Assembly: GCF_018882465.1 (NCBI RefSeq)
Contig: NZ_JACVOK010000001.1
Span: 806,001 to 870,000, forward strand
DNA from: Polynucleobacter sp. 73C-SIWE
Lineage (GTDB): Bacteria > Pseudomonadota > Gammaproteobacteria > Burkholderiales > Burkholderiaceae
Reading direction: 5' to 3'
Length of the DNA: 64,000 bases
The position numbers and the translations under genes were made by a program. The notes beneath the pieces were generated by a model, which worked only from the letters and a program-made list of their open reading frames with translations, did no database searches and was not told the origin of the DNA. Below are positions 25,788 to 34,521 of the stretch, piece after piece (position 1 is the stretch's first letter; every line of letters starts with the position of its first letter).

Positions 25788-28379
25788 ATGAATCCTCAAC
25801 TTCAATCAATGCTTCAGCAAGCCATCCAAGCCTTTCAGGATGGAAATTTTGATAGTGCTGACTTAATTTTAAAAAGAGTTTTACAGGTTGACGCCAAAAA
25901 TCTCCCAGCCTTACATGTGCTTGGCTTAATAAAGGTGATGCAGACCAATTACAGAGAGGCGGTTGATTATTTAACTAGGGCCGCTCGTATCCATCCTAAT
26001 GATGCTTCAATACAGTACAACTTGGCAAAAGCTCTTGCAGACTCTGGAAATGATAAAGATGCTCTTATTCATTACAAAAAATCAGTTGTCCTAGCTCCAA
26101 ATAATCCAGAAGCTTGGCTTAGCTATGGAAAAAGTGCCTCTAATTTGGGTCGTTATGAGGAGGCCTTAGTTTGGTATGGCAATGCGCTAAGTTTGAAGCC
26201 TGACTATGCAGAGGCGGCTTTGAACAAAGGCGCAACTTTTAAAGAGCTTAAAAGATATGAAGAAGCTATAGCTTTCGCTGAGCAGGCCTTGGCAATAAAT
26301 CCTAATCTGGCTGAAGCTTTGTTGAATAAAGGGGTTGCCTTAAAAGAACTCAAACGCTATGAAGAGGCAATTGCGCAATATGATAAGGCGCTAAGCCTTA
26401 ACCCTGACTATGCAGAGGGTTGGGCCAATAAGGGTAATGCTTTGTATGAACTCAAACGCTATGAAGAGGCAATTGCGCAATATGATAAGGCGCTAAGCCT
26501 TAACCCTGACTATGCAGAGGGTTGGGCTAATAAGGGTAATACTTTGTATGAGCTTAAGCGGTATGACGAGGCAATCGTGTACTACGATAAAGTACTTAGC
26601 CTAAAGCCTCACGATCATGATGCTTGGAACCATAAGGGCAATATTTTGCATGAGCTCAAGCGGTATGACGAGGCAATTGCGCACTACGATAAGGCACTAG
26701 GCCTAAAGTCTGACTATGCAGAGGGTTGGTCTAATAAAGGTAATGCTTTGCATGAGCTCAAGCGGTATGACGAGGCAATTGCACACTACGATAAGGCACT
26801 AGGCCTAAAGCCTGACTATGCAGAGGGTTGGTCTAATAAAGGTAATGCTTTGCATGAACTCAAGCGGTATGACGAGGCAATTGCACACTACGATAAGGCA
26901 CTAGGCCTAAAGCCTGACTATGCAGAGGGTTGGGCTAATAAGGGGATGATCCTGAATCTCCTTAAGAGGCATTCTGATTCAGCAAAATGTTACCTAAAAT
27001 CTTTAGAGCTTAAGACGGAAGACTCTTTTTTATTAGGTCAATTTCATCATCAAATGATGTTAGCGTGCGATTGGACTAATTATGAAAAGAGTATTGATAA
27101 AATCGCTCATTTAGTTAGCGAGGGAAGAAAGGGGGCTGAGCCATTCGGTTTCCAGGGCATTTCATGCTCAGAGGAATTATTAAAAAAGTGTGCTGAATTT
27201 TATTCAAATGATAGGTTTCCTGCGCTTGGTAATTTGTCTGAATTTTCAAAGTATCAACATCATAAAATTCGTATTGGATATTTGTGCGGTGAATTTAGGA
27301 ATCAGGCAACCTCAATGTTAATGACCCGTGTTTGGGAGTTGCACGACAAATCTAAGTTTGAAATTTTTGCTTTTGATAATGGCTGGGATGACGGTTCAGG
27401 CTATCGCCATAGAATTAATCAAGCATTCAGTAAGATATTCGATATATCTAAATTATCTGATGTAGAGGCGGCTAAATTAATTCGATCTAATGAGATTGAC
27501 ATTCTTGTAAACTTAAACGGTTTTTTTGGGCTCGCAAGGCAGGGTGTATTTTCTTATAAACCTGCCCCAATTCAAGTGAACTATCTTGGCTTTCCCGGAA
27601 CTATCGGCGCAAAATACATGGATTATATTATTGCCGATAAAGTGGTGATACCGGAAGAGTCAAAAATACATTACATTGAAAAGCTTGTATATCTACCAAA
27701 TAGCTATCAAGCAAATGATGACCTAAGAAAAATCTCTGATGGACAATTTTCTAGAGCGCAACTAGGTCTTCCAGAGGATGTTTTTGTTTTTGCTTGCTTT
27801 AATAACAACTACAAAATAACTCCCTCTACTTTTGATTCGTGGATGAGAATTTTAAGTAATGTTCCGGGAAGCGTTTTGTGGCTTTTGGAGGATAATCCAA
27901 CCGCTAAAGAGAATCTAATTAAACAGGCGGCCTGTAGAGGTGTCGATTCGTCTAAATTAGTTTTTTCTGATCGCCTTAGAATTGAGGATCATCTGGCGCG
28001 TCAACGGTTAGCAGACCTGTTTCTTGACACTTTGCCTTATAACGCACACACAACCTGTAGCGATGCTTTATGGGCAGGATTACCTGTGCTGACTCTAATG
28101 GGGAGCACTTTCCCGGGTAGGGTTGCTGCTAGTCTTCTAAGTGCCCTAGGATTAACTGAACTTATTACCTCCAACAAGGAACAATATGAGGCTTTGGCAA
28201 TTGAATTAGCGATAAACCCCCAAAAGCTTATAGATATTAAATTGAAGCTAGCCAAAAACCGATTGACTACTCCCTTATTTGATACCCCGCTTTTCACTAA
28301 AAATCTTGAGGCTGCTTACATCAAAATGTATGAGCGGTATCAAGCTGATTTAGAGCCAGAGCATATATCTATTAATTAG
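25788..28379 (+). CDS. TPR protein with O-GlcNAc transferase-like (GT41/SPINDLY) domain, paralog 2
   Basis: The 863-residue paralog of the protein at 21580 has a TPR array of about 12 units (residues about 5-410), then a GT41-like domain (about 485-850). PAPIQVNYLGFPGTIG, ACFNNNYKITPSTFDSW and FLDTLPYNAHTTCSDALWAG are conserved. The position of the key OGT histidine is Gln506 (codon 27303-27305, in EFRNQATSML), whereas paralog 1 keeps His. Activity may therefore be altered or lost. Several TPR units are near-identical at DNA level. No ribosome site is seen; ATG-CCA-TGA at 25783 overlaps the start codon, as a similar frame does in paralog 1. The last 35 residues are nearly the same in both paralogs. 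Confidence 0.87.
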   Translation: MNPQLQSMLQQAIQAFQDGNFDSADLILKRVLQVDAKNLPALHVLGLIKVMQTNYREAVDYLTRAARIHPNDASIQYNLAKALADSGNDKDALIHYKKSVVLAPNNPEAWLSYGKSASNLGRYEEALVWYGNALSLKPDYAEAALNKGATFKELKRYEEAIAFAEQALAINPNLAEALLNKGVALKELKRYEEAIAQYDKALSLNPDYAEGWANKGNALYELKRYEEAIAQYDKALSLNPDYAEGWANKGNTLYELKRYDEAIVYYDKVLSLKPHDHDAWNHKGNILHELKRYDEAIAHYDKALGLKSDYAEGWSNKGNALHELKRYDEAIAHYDKALGLKPDYAEGWSNKGNALHELKRYDEAIAHYDKALGLKPDYAEGWANKGMILNLLKRHSDSAKCYLKSLELKTEDSFLLGQFHHQMMLACDWTNYEKSIDKIAHLVSEGRKGAEPFGFQGISCSEELLKKCAEFYSNDRFPALGNLSEFSKYQHHKIRIGYLCGEFRNQATSMLMTRVWELHDKSKFEIFAFDNGWDDGSGYRHRINQAFSKIFDISKLSDVEAAKLIRSNEIDILVNLNGFFGLARQGVFSYKPAPIQVNYLGFPGTIGAKYMDYIIADKVVIPEESKIHYIEKLVYLPNSYQANDDLRKISDGQFSRAQLGLPEDVFVFACFNNNYKITPSTFDSWMRILSNVPGSVLWLLEDNPTAKENLIKQAACRGVDSSKLVFSDRLRIEDHLARQRLADLFLDTLPYNAHTTCSDALWAGLPVLTLMGSTFPGRVAASLLSALGLTELITSNKEQYEALAIELAINPQKLIDIKLKLAKNRLTTPLFDTPLFTKNLEAAYIKMYERYQADLEPEHISIN
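26357..26930 (+). repeat. Tandem 102-bp TPR-coding repeats in paralog 2
   Basis: Two consecutive units around 26357-26560 (ending NPDYAEGWANKGN) are almost base-for-base identical. Three further units around 26640-26930 (GLKPDYAEGWSNKGN type) are almost identical to each other. Because 102 is divisible by 3, gain or loss of units would change array length without breaking the frame. Confidence 0.88.
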
Positions 28380-28917
28380 TGAAAGTTTTTAGTATCGCAA
28401 GAGCTAATTGTTCTGGGTCTGAGAGGTTTAACTGGCTATACCCCGAAGAAGTTAGCTTTGTCTTTACAGGCGCCCTTTACTTCTTTTGTGTAGTGTTGCC
28501 ACGGTTTCTGCTCCTAAGTGGGACAGAATTGGGCCACAAAAAAACAATAGCACAAGAGACGCACGAGACCGAATCCATCAGCATGCTGGATAAGGTGGGG
28601 CGCCCCTTTGCGATTTCCAGAAGCTGAACGCTATGCCACACCCCCCCCATTTTTTAAAAAGGTCCCATCCATCTACCTTTGCACGCTGTTTTGCACGGCC
28701 AACTAGGTATTTTTTGAATTAATGTCGATTTTTACTCTCCATGTTTAGTGGCAGGCGGTACAAGACCATATCATCCCAGCAAGAAAAATATATTATGTGA
28801 ATTCCCGAATGGATAAATTAAAAGTGTTGCGACAAGTCGAGCCGGTTGCAGTTTGGCTGAAATGTGAACAATTGCTAGTCTTGAGTAATGCAAGTTTATG
28901 TATAGTGGAGGCATTCA
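28380..28917. other. Gene-free interval upstream of glycosyltransferase 2
   Basis: Bases 28383-28530 are a decayed copy of the fragment beside moaC (described separately). A run of eight Cs lies at 28641-28648. Around 28690-28760 a few words recall the interval at 29940-29985 (ACTCTCCA with GTTTTTAGT), but I cannot align it end to end. No complete gene is present; the open frame at 28379-28627 is only the opposite side of the fragment. Confidence 0.6.
28383..28530 (-). pseudogene. Copy of unrecognised coding fragment found beside moaC
   Basis: About 92% of bases match 29975-30122 by eye over roughly 148 bases. On the minus strand the frame starts WQHYTKEVKGACKDKA like the other copy (WQHFTKDVKGTCKDKA), then is broken by a one-base insertion and a stop. 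It directly follows the stop of TPR paralog 2. The source gene is not recognised. Confidence 0.8.
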
Positions 28918-29865
28918 TTGTTTGGGACTCTAAAATTTATGGGCAACATCTATTACTTTGGCTATCCAACACCTACCACTGGGGGTGATTTTGTAAACAT
29001 AGATCACGTTTTGGTTTTAAACAAACTTGGTTTCTCTGCGAAAATTATCTACGATGGCAGTCACCCAATGAGTAGTAAATTACCTCAGAACTCTCGGCCT
29101 ATTCAATCAATAAATTTTCGAGAAGATGATTATTTTATTGTTCCGGAGAATGATTACCAACTATTAGAATTTGCGTACAGCCTAAAATCAAAATTAATTA
29201 TTCACAATCAAAATAACTATTATTTTTTTAATGCTGTTAATTCTGTTTTAGGTTTGGAAAATAAGCGCTTTAATACTATCATCTGCCCGTCTGATATAAG
29301 CGCTAAGATGCTAGTTGATGCAGGTTATCGTGGTGAGGTTGCCGTAATAAAGCCATATGTACCATCATATTTTTCACCATCAAAAAAGAAATTAACCATC
29401 GCATTTTCTCCCAGAAAGCTGCCTATTCAGAGCAGGGCATTACTCACAACATTTCGCTCTATGTTCCCAAATTATTTAGATATTGAGTGGGTCGCAATTG
29501 AAAATATGGATAGGGAAAATGTAGCAAAATTACTCTCTGAATCGGCAATATATGCATCTTTCTCAAATCTTGAATCTTTGGGCTTATCAACGCTTGAGGC
29601 AATGAAGTGTGGTTGCATTGTTGTTGGCGACCATGGTGGTGGGGGCTCTGAATATGCAAACACGGAAAATGGATTTTGGGTTAGGGCTGATGAATTGATT
29701 CTATATTCCCGTAAAATTGCTGATGCAATTGAATTATTTAAAAAATTTGGAGCAGAGAATGCAATATCAGTTGCCGCAATCAAATCGGCAAATGAATTTA
29801 GCCCCGAAAACTTCCATAAGAGCCTAGAGAATTTTTGGCTAAATAGAATTTCAAAATCCCATTGA
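28918..29865 (+). CDS. Glycosyltransferase, GT4-like
   Basis: The 315-residue protein has a GT-B-like layout. The N-terminus MGNIYYFGYPTPTTGGDFVN has the glycine-rich acceptor-side loop. The C-terminal half has SNLESLGLSTLEAMKCGCIV and GDHGGGGSEYA, the usual GT4 donor-site motif with the conserved Glu pair. A TTG start at 28918 sits 6 bases after GGAGG; an in-frame ATG at 28939 lacks a ribosome site. It is AT-rich, like the glycosyltransferase at 24320. It probably adds a sugar to a surface or protein-linked glycan. It is the last gene of the cluster before moaC. Confidence 0.8.
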   Translation: MFGTLKFMGNIYYFGYPTPTTGGDFVNIDHVLVLNKLGFSAKIIYDGSHPMSSKLPQNSRPIQSINFREDDYFIVPENDYQLLEFAYSLKSKLIIHNQNNYYFFNAVNSVLGLENKRFNTIICPSDISAKMLVDAGYRGEVAVIKPYVPSYFSPSKKKLTIAFSPRKLPIQSRALLTTFRSMFPNYLDIEWVAIENMDRENVAKLLSESAIYASFSNLESLGLSTLEAMKCGCIVVGDHGGGGSEYANTENGFWVRADELILYSRKIADAIELFKKFGAENAISVAAIKSANEFSPENFHKSLENFWLNRISKSH

Positions 29866-29944
29866 CGTAGATGGGGAACTATTTTGGGATAGTTTTATTG
29901 TCTGTACTGGCCACACTACTCTTATTTTGTATGCGAATTAGGCG

Positions 29945-30157
29945 CTACCTAGTTTGACTTAGTTTTCTACTCTCCAGTGTTTTTAGTATCGCAAGAGCTA
30001 ATTGTTCTGGGTCTGAGAGGTTTAACTGGGTGTACCCCGAAGGAGTGGCTTTGTCTTTACAAGTGCCCTTTACATCTTTTGTGAAGTGTTGCCACGGTTT
30101 CTGCTCCTCAGTGTGACAGAATTGGGTCCTATCTTTTGCTTCACTAGTTAGTGACCG
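29945..30157 (-). pseudogene. Open coding fragment in frame behind moaC, start lost
   Basis: Directly after the moaC stop, the same minus-strand frame stays open for 70 codons to a TAG at 29945-29947, reading ... FCHTEEQKPWQHFTKDVKG ... SGYTQLNLSDPEQLALAIL ... . It has no start codon of its own. A decayed, frameshifted copy lies at 28383-28530. I take it as the C-terminal end of a gene that was cut when this region was rearranged. It could instead be a readthrough extension of MoaC, which seems less likely. I do not recognise the family. The remaining 29866-29944 shows nothing. Confidence 0.55.
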
Positions 30158-30634
30158 CTAGGTCGCATTCCACTTCCCAGATTTACCACCACTCTTCTCA
30201 AGTAGCTTCACATCACCCATCACCATGCCTCGGTCTACTGCTTTGCACATATCGTAGATTGTGAGTAGGGCGACTTGGACTGCGGTGAGGGCTTCCATTT
30301 CTACGCCGGTAGGTCCAGTAGTTTCTGCTTTTACTTGGCAAGTGATGCTGTTGTCATTTGGGTTGGTTTGAAATTCCAGGCTCACGTGGGTGAGTGCCAG
30401 TGGATGACAGAGAGGAATAAGATCCGAGGTCTTCTTTGATGCCTGAATGCCTGCAATTCTGGCGATACCCAATACATCCCCCTTTTTGTGGCTTCCCGCT
30501 TCAACCATTTTAAAGGTCTCGGGAAGCATACTGATCTTGCCTGTGGCAATGGCGATTCTGTGGGTAGGGGCTTTATCACCCACATTTACCATATGTGCTT
30601 GGCCGCTTTCATCAAAATGAGTTAGTTTGTTCAT
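30158..30634 (-). CDS. moaC: Cyclic pyranopterin monophosphate synthase MoaC
   Basis: The 158-residue protein has full family length. It begins [18 protein letters not shown] and contains [46 protein letters not shown] with the catalytic Asp/Lys region, and [14 protein letters not shown] at the end. It converts the MoaA product to cyclic pyranopterin monophosphate in molybdenum-cofactor synthesis. It is the intact source of the two 3' remnants to its left. It is divergent from the BepA-like gene with only 23 bases between starts. Confidence 0.96.
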   Translation of the reverse strand: MNKLTHFDESGQAHMVNVGDKAPTHRIAIATGKISMLPETFKMVEAGSHKKGDVLGIARIAGIQASKKTSDLIPLCHPLALTHVSLEFQTNPNDNSITCQVKAETTGPTGVEMEALTAVQVALLTIYDMCKAVDRGMVMGDVKLLEKSGGKSGKWNAT

Positions 30635-30657
30635 GGGATAAGTTTTACCATATAGGC

Positions 30658-32358
30658 ATGCAGGATATAAAGTTCCTTAGAAAAACCTCATTTTGGCAGC
30701 GCCTTTTAGCTATTCAATTGGCGCTAGCTTTGTCATGCTCGGGCGTTATGTCCGCTTCCGCTGCCACACCTGTTGGAGATGTTTCTGTAGATGGTAATTC
30801 TGCGGCTATCGAAAATATTGGTCGAGCGATGCAATCGCCGAGTGCCCAGTCCTCTAAGCTGCCAGCTCGCAATACTTTAAAGTCACAACCTAATATTATC
30901 TTGCCCGATATGGGTGATCCTGGAGGAGATTCCCTCAGCCGAATTGACGAACGTAAATATGGCGAAATGATCATGCGCCAGATTCGCCCTGATCCTGATT
31001 TTTCTAATGACCTACCCATCTATGATTTTTTAAATGCAATGGAGCGTCGTTTATTGCAGGCTGCTAAACAATTGCAGCTTGGTGGCGCAAATGAGCAAGG
31101 TAGTGGCGCTTATAACTTTGAAGTATTCGCAGTCAAAGACAGCAGCATCAATGCGTTTGCTTTGCCCGGTGGCTTCATTGGATTTCACACGGGTTTGTTA
31201 GTGAGTGCAGAAACAGATTCAGAAGTGGCATCTGTCATGGGCCATGAAACGGGGCATGTATTACAACGTCACCTCGCACGCCAAATGGATAAGCAATCTA
31301 CCAATACGATGATCGCGATTGCAGGTATGGTGCTTGGAGCATTGGCGATGTCTCGCAACCCCTCAGCTGCTGCAGGCCTGATGCAGGGCGGACAGGCAAT
31401 AGCTGTCGATAATCAACTTTCTTATTCCAGAGATGCTGAGCGTGAGGCGGACCGTGTTGGCTTTCAGATTTTGGAGGCTAGTGGATACGATGTAAACGGT
31501 GCCCCGGGCTTTTTTCAGCGCTTACAAAGAGCAACTGGCGTGATGGATAAAGGTGTTCCAGCTTACGTACGAACCCACCCCTTAACAACCGATCGTATTG
31601 CTGATATGCAAGATCGAGCACGGCGGGTCTCTACACGTAATGTACCGACAGCAGTAGAGTTTTATTTCATTAAAGCAAGAGCGCGTATGGAGCAGTCGGG
31701 CACTTCTAGCGGTATGTACGACCTTAAAAATACCTTTGAAAGCTTGAGTAAGCAATCTCAAGCCGGTAAACAAATGGAGGGCTTTTATGGTTTAGCTCTT
31801 ATTGCACAACGTCAAGGTAAGATAGATCAAGCAGAAGGGTATTTGCAGCAAGCCCGTAATTTGGCCCAGGCCTCTAGCGCCCCAGGTTCACCGATTCAAA
31901 GGCAAAGCTTATCCTTGGATATCACTGCATCTGAATTGGCTTTGGCTAAAGGCAAGGGCACAGAAGCTTTGCAGATAGCACAAGATACTTTGCGCGCTTA
32001 TCCTCAGTCCTATGCTGCTGGGGCCGCCATGATTAATGCCAATTTAGCCCTTGGTCGAACCAATGATGCGATTACCTGGCTCAAAGCCAGGACTCGTGTT
32101 CAACCAAATGAGATTGTCTGGTGGAGTTTGTTATCAAAAGCTTACGATCAGGCCAAGAATGTACCAATGCGTCATTTCGCGCTTGGGGAAAAATATGCGC
32201 TTGAAGGAGCTTGGCCATCAGCCATTGAACAGTTAAAGATTGCTCGTTCATCAGGCGGCTCTGACTACTATCAAGGATCCAGTATTGATGCTCGCTTACG
32301 AGAAATGCAAAGACAGTATCAAGATGAGCTCAAGGAGCAGGGCAAAATTCCGGGTTAG
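30658..32358 (+). CDS. bepA: Periplasmic M48 metalloprotease with TPRs, BepA-like
   Basis: The 566-residue protein has a Sec signal peptide (about residues 12-38, cut near SASA), a zinc protease domain with [17 protein letters not shown] (HExxH type) and the downstream [16 protein letters not shown] glutamate motif, then TPR-like helices from about residue 330 ([14 protein letters not shown] and similar). BepA assists assembly or disposal of LptD and other outer-membrane proteins. Start 30658 is chosen because the in-frame start at 30595 would lie inside moaC and add a non-signal lead. It overlaps the convergent gene by 4 bases. Confidence 0.9.
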   Translation: MQDIKFLRKTSFWQRLLAIQLALALSCSGVMSASAATPVGDVSVDGNSAAIENIGRAMQSPSAQSSKLPARNTLKSQPNIILPDMGDPGGDSLSRIDERKYGEMIMRQIRPDPDFSNDLPIYDFLNAMERRLLQAAKQLQLGGANEQGSGAYNFEVFAVKDSSINAFALPGGFIGFHTGLLVSAETDSEVASVMGHETGHVLQRHLARQMDKQSTNTMIAIAGMVLGALAMSRNPSAAAGLMQGGQAIAVDNQLSYSRDAEREADRVGFQILEASGYDVNGAPGFFQRLQRATGVMDKGVPAYVRTHPLTTDRIADMQDRARRVSTRNVPTAVEFYFIKARARMEQSGTSSGMYDLKNTFESLSKQSQAGKQMEGFYGLALIAQRQGKIDQAEGYLQQARNLAQASSAPGSPIQRQSLSLDITASELALAKGKGTEALQIAQDTLRAYPQSYAAGAAMINANLALGRTNDAITWLKARTRVQPNEIVWWSLLSKAYDQAKNVPMRHFALGEKYALEGAWPSAIEQLKIARSSGGSDYYQGSSIDARLREMQRQYQDELKEQGKIPG

Positions 32359-32978
32359 AATTCCTGATTGACTGGCTTTGCAATGAATTGAAAGCGAGTG
32401 GCAAGTTCTTCTGAATGGATTGGATCTAAGGGCAATTGTTTGCCCTGCCAATACCAAGATCCACCAAAGCTACAAGCTTCTTCATGCAGTGTCGCTAGCC
32501 GAGAAAAATGGTCTAAGTCGTGATCATGTAAAAGCGCTACCGTCTCGCGATCTTCTGTACAAAACTGATCTACATTTCTCTCTTTGTAAGTGAGTCGTTT
32601 CAGTTTTCCAAGGATGTAGATATTGCCGCTCTCATCACTGAAGGCACCGTTTGCTTCTATTGCGGTATTGCATTGTGTAAGCAGCTCCAAGCCACTCTCG
32701 CTTGGTGTGATGCGCACAATCCAGGGCGTAGCGTCGAGTGTGACAAATACACGTTGCGGACCATTCTGAAAAAAATACCTTCCCAAGCTATCGCAAGCAT
32801 AGTTTCTGGAGATAAATTCATTTAAAGCTGTATGAGTAATTACTTGGCCAGGTAATTGATTTTGCTGCGCGAATTCATCACGCATGCGCCACTGTCCTCG
32901 CCGATCTAGGGCGAGCCAACCAAAGCAATCCGGTACATTAGGCCACTTAATGAGCGATCGTAATACTTGCTCATCCAT
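32355..32978 (-). CDS. Conserved hypothetical protein
   Basis: The 207-residue soluble protein has no signal peptide or membrane segment. Patterns such as PDCFGWLALDRRGQWRMRDEF, CDSLGRYFFQNGPQRVFVTLD, SDESGNIYILGKLKRL and GSWYWQGKQLPLDPI suggest a conserved beta-rich protein of betaproteobacteria, but I cannot assign a function. The gene lies 8 bases after the NTF2-like gene on the same strand and is probably co-transcribed with it. Confidence 0.75.
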   Translation of the reverse strand: MDEQVLRSLIKWPNVPDCFGWLALDRRGQWRMRDEFAQQNQLPGQVITHTALNEFISRNYACDSLGRYFFQNGPQRVFVTLDATPWIVRITPSESGLELLTQCNTAIEANGAFSDESGNIYILGKLKRLTYKERNVDQFCTEDRETVALLHDHDLDHFSRLATLHEEACSFGGSWYWQGKQLPLDPIHSEELATRFQFIAKPVNQEF

Positions 32979-32986
32979 TTTGATTT

Positions 32987-33424
32987 TTAATGCAGGCCGT
33001 GGGGCGTAGAGGGTGCGTCAAAAGTATCTTCAGTAGAGCGGCTGGCATGCAGGTGTGCGATGCGCCAGCCCTGACTGTCCTGTAAGAGCACGAGAGTGAT
33101 GTTTAAGAAAAATTCAGCTTCTACCTGATCAGCTCTGAGATGGACTGCTTCAGTGGTGTCATAAATAGCGGCTCCTGGAATAGAGTGGCTAATGCAGGCA
33201 ATCGGCTCTAAAAATAATGGCTGCTTGGATAAAAGTCTCTCTAAGCCCTTACGAATTTCTACGTGACCACTTAGCCGATGACCCTCTGGCAACACACAAG
33301 TGATCGAATCATCATCAAGCCAGATATCCAGGGCGCCTTTGACATCGCGATGGCGCAATGCATCTCGCCAGGCATCTACAACTTCATCAGCATTGTGAAA
33401 GAGTCTTGCAAGTTTGGTCATCAC
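32987..33424 (-). CDS. NTF2/SnoaL-like domain protein
   Basis: This 145-residue single-domain protein has the NTF2-like cone fold pattern: N-terminal helix VVDAWRDALRHRDVKGALDIW, then DDDSITCVLPEGHRLSGHVEIRKGLERLL, and a C-terminal strand QGWRIAHLHASRS. The fold serves ketosteroid-isomerase-like enzymes and binding proteins; the activity here is unknown. It sits between waaF and the hypothetical gene at 32355, all on the minus strand. Confidence 0.75.
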   Translation of the reverse strand: MMTKLARLFHNADEVVDAWRDALRHRDVKGALDIWLDDDSITCVLPEGHRLSGHVEIRKGLERLLSKQPLFLEPIACISHSIPGAAIYDTTEAVHLRADQVEAEFFLNITLVLLQDSQGWRIAHLHASRSTEDTFDAPSTPHGLH

Positions 33425-33440
33425 TTACTTTTCCGAGTCA

Positions 33441-34475
33441 TTATTTCAACGTATTGAGTGTAGCTAAAACTTGTTCCGGCAGTATGTCTTTTAGGCACCG
33501 TAAGTGACCTAATGGGCACTCTCGTTTATGGCATGGGCTGCAAGGCATATTCAGCCAAATAACCTGAGCCTTATCGGATAAAGGGGGCGTATGGGCAGGG
33601 TCGCTAGAGCCAAAGATGGCAACCTGGGGGGTATTGAGCGCGGCTGCAATGTGCATCAAGCCTGAATCGTTGCTGATCACTACTTTGCTCATACCAATTA
33701 GGGCCATTGCCTCATCTAGGGAGGTATTGCCACACCAGTTATGAATATTGCTATTTAGTTTTGCCTGGGAGGTAATTTCTTGGCCAAGGGCATGATCACT
33801 TTTACTGCCCAAAAGCACTATCTGAATATTTGGATTTTCTGCGATGAGCTTCTGAGCAAGTGTCGCGAAGTGCTCAGTAGGCCAACGTTTCGTGGGTCCA
33901 TATTCCGCGCCTGGGCACATTACATAAATGAAGTCACTACTGATGTTGGCGTTTTGTAATTTATTTTGAACAGACTGTTTTGCTGTACTGGAAACCTTGA
34001 GCTTAGGAGCTAACTGAGTCGGCGGAATCGACTCACCATCTTTGAGAAGTTCGCTGAGCGCCGAATAGTGCTCTACCATTGGTGGACGGTTAATTTTGCT
34101 TGGATTATCCAGCGCTAGATTAATGGGGCCAAAACGAAATTCTCCGCGATAGCCAATCCGAAAAGGGATATTAGCAAGCCAAGGAATGAGTGCAGACTTG
34201 AAACTATTCGGTAATACAAAACAGGCTTGATAATTTTTAGCTTTAATCTCTTGAGCTAATTGCTTGCGTAAGTCCCATTGCAGTTTTCGGTGCTCAAATT
34301 TTGCTTCAATCACTTGATGTACTTCTGCGCAGGCACGATAGATCGGAGCCACCCAATTACTGGCAAGCACATCAATTTTGGCTTCTGGATAAAGAGCTTT
34401 GAGATTGGCCAGCAAGGGTTGAGTGGTTACCGCATCCCCAATCCAGTTAGGGGCGATGATCAGAATACTGTGCAT
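33441..34475 (-). CDS. waaF: ADP-heptose:LPS heptosyltransferase II
   Basis: The 344-residue GT9 family enzyme starts ILIIAPNWIGDAVTTQPLLA, then has MCPGAEYGPTKRWPTEHFA and the ADP-heptose-binding stretch VISNDSGLMHIAAALNTPQVAIFG. A C-terminal cysteine cluster (CSPCHKRECPLGHLRCL) is typical of WaaF. It adds the second heptose to the LPS inner core at the inner membrane. It follows the zinc-finger and ilvE genes on the minus strand, likely as one operon. Confidence 0.93.
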   Translation of the reverse strand: MHSILIIAPNWIGDAVTTQPLLANLKALYPEAKIDVLASNWVAPIYRACAEVHQVIEAKFEHRKLQWDLRKQLAQEIKAKNYQACFVLPNSFKSALIPWLANIPFRIGYRGEFRFGPINLALDNPSKINRPPMVEHYSALSELLKDGESIPPTQLAPKLKVSSTAKQSVQNKLQNANISSDFIYVMCPGAEYGPTKRWPTEHFATLAQKLIAENPNIQIVLLGSKSDHALGQEITSQAKLNSNIHNWCGNTSLDEAMALIGMSKVVISNDSGLMHIAAALNTPQVAIFGSSDPAHTPPLSDKAQVIWLNMPCSPCHKRECPLGHLRCLKDILPEQVLATLNTLK

Positions 34476-34521
34476 GTGTTGTATCCCGACTCAGCGCCTC
34501 ATGAAGAGGCGCTGATAAGGA

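Noticed and set aside
28641..28648. Run of eight Cs as a possible phase-variation tract.
   Set aside because: It lies about 270 bases before the nearest gene start and in no reading frame or promoter that I can define; eight Cs are also within sequencing-error range.
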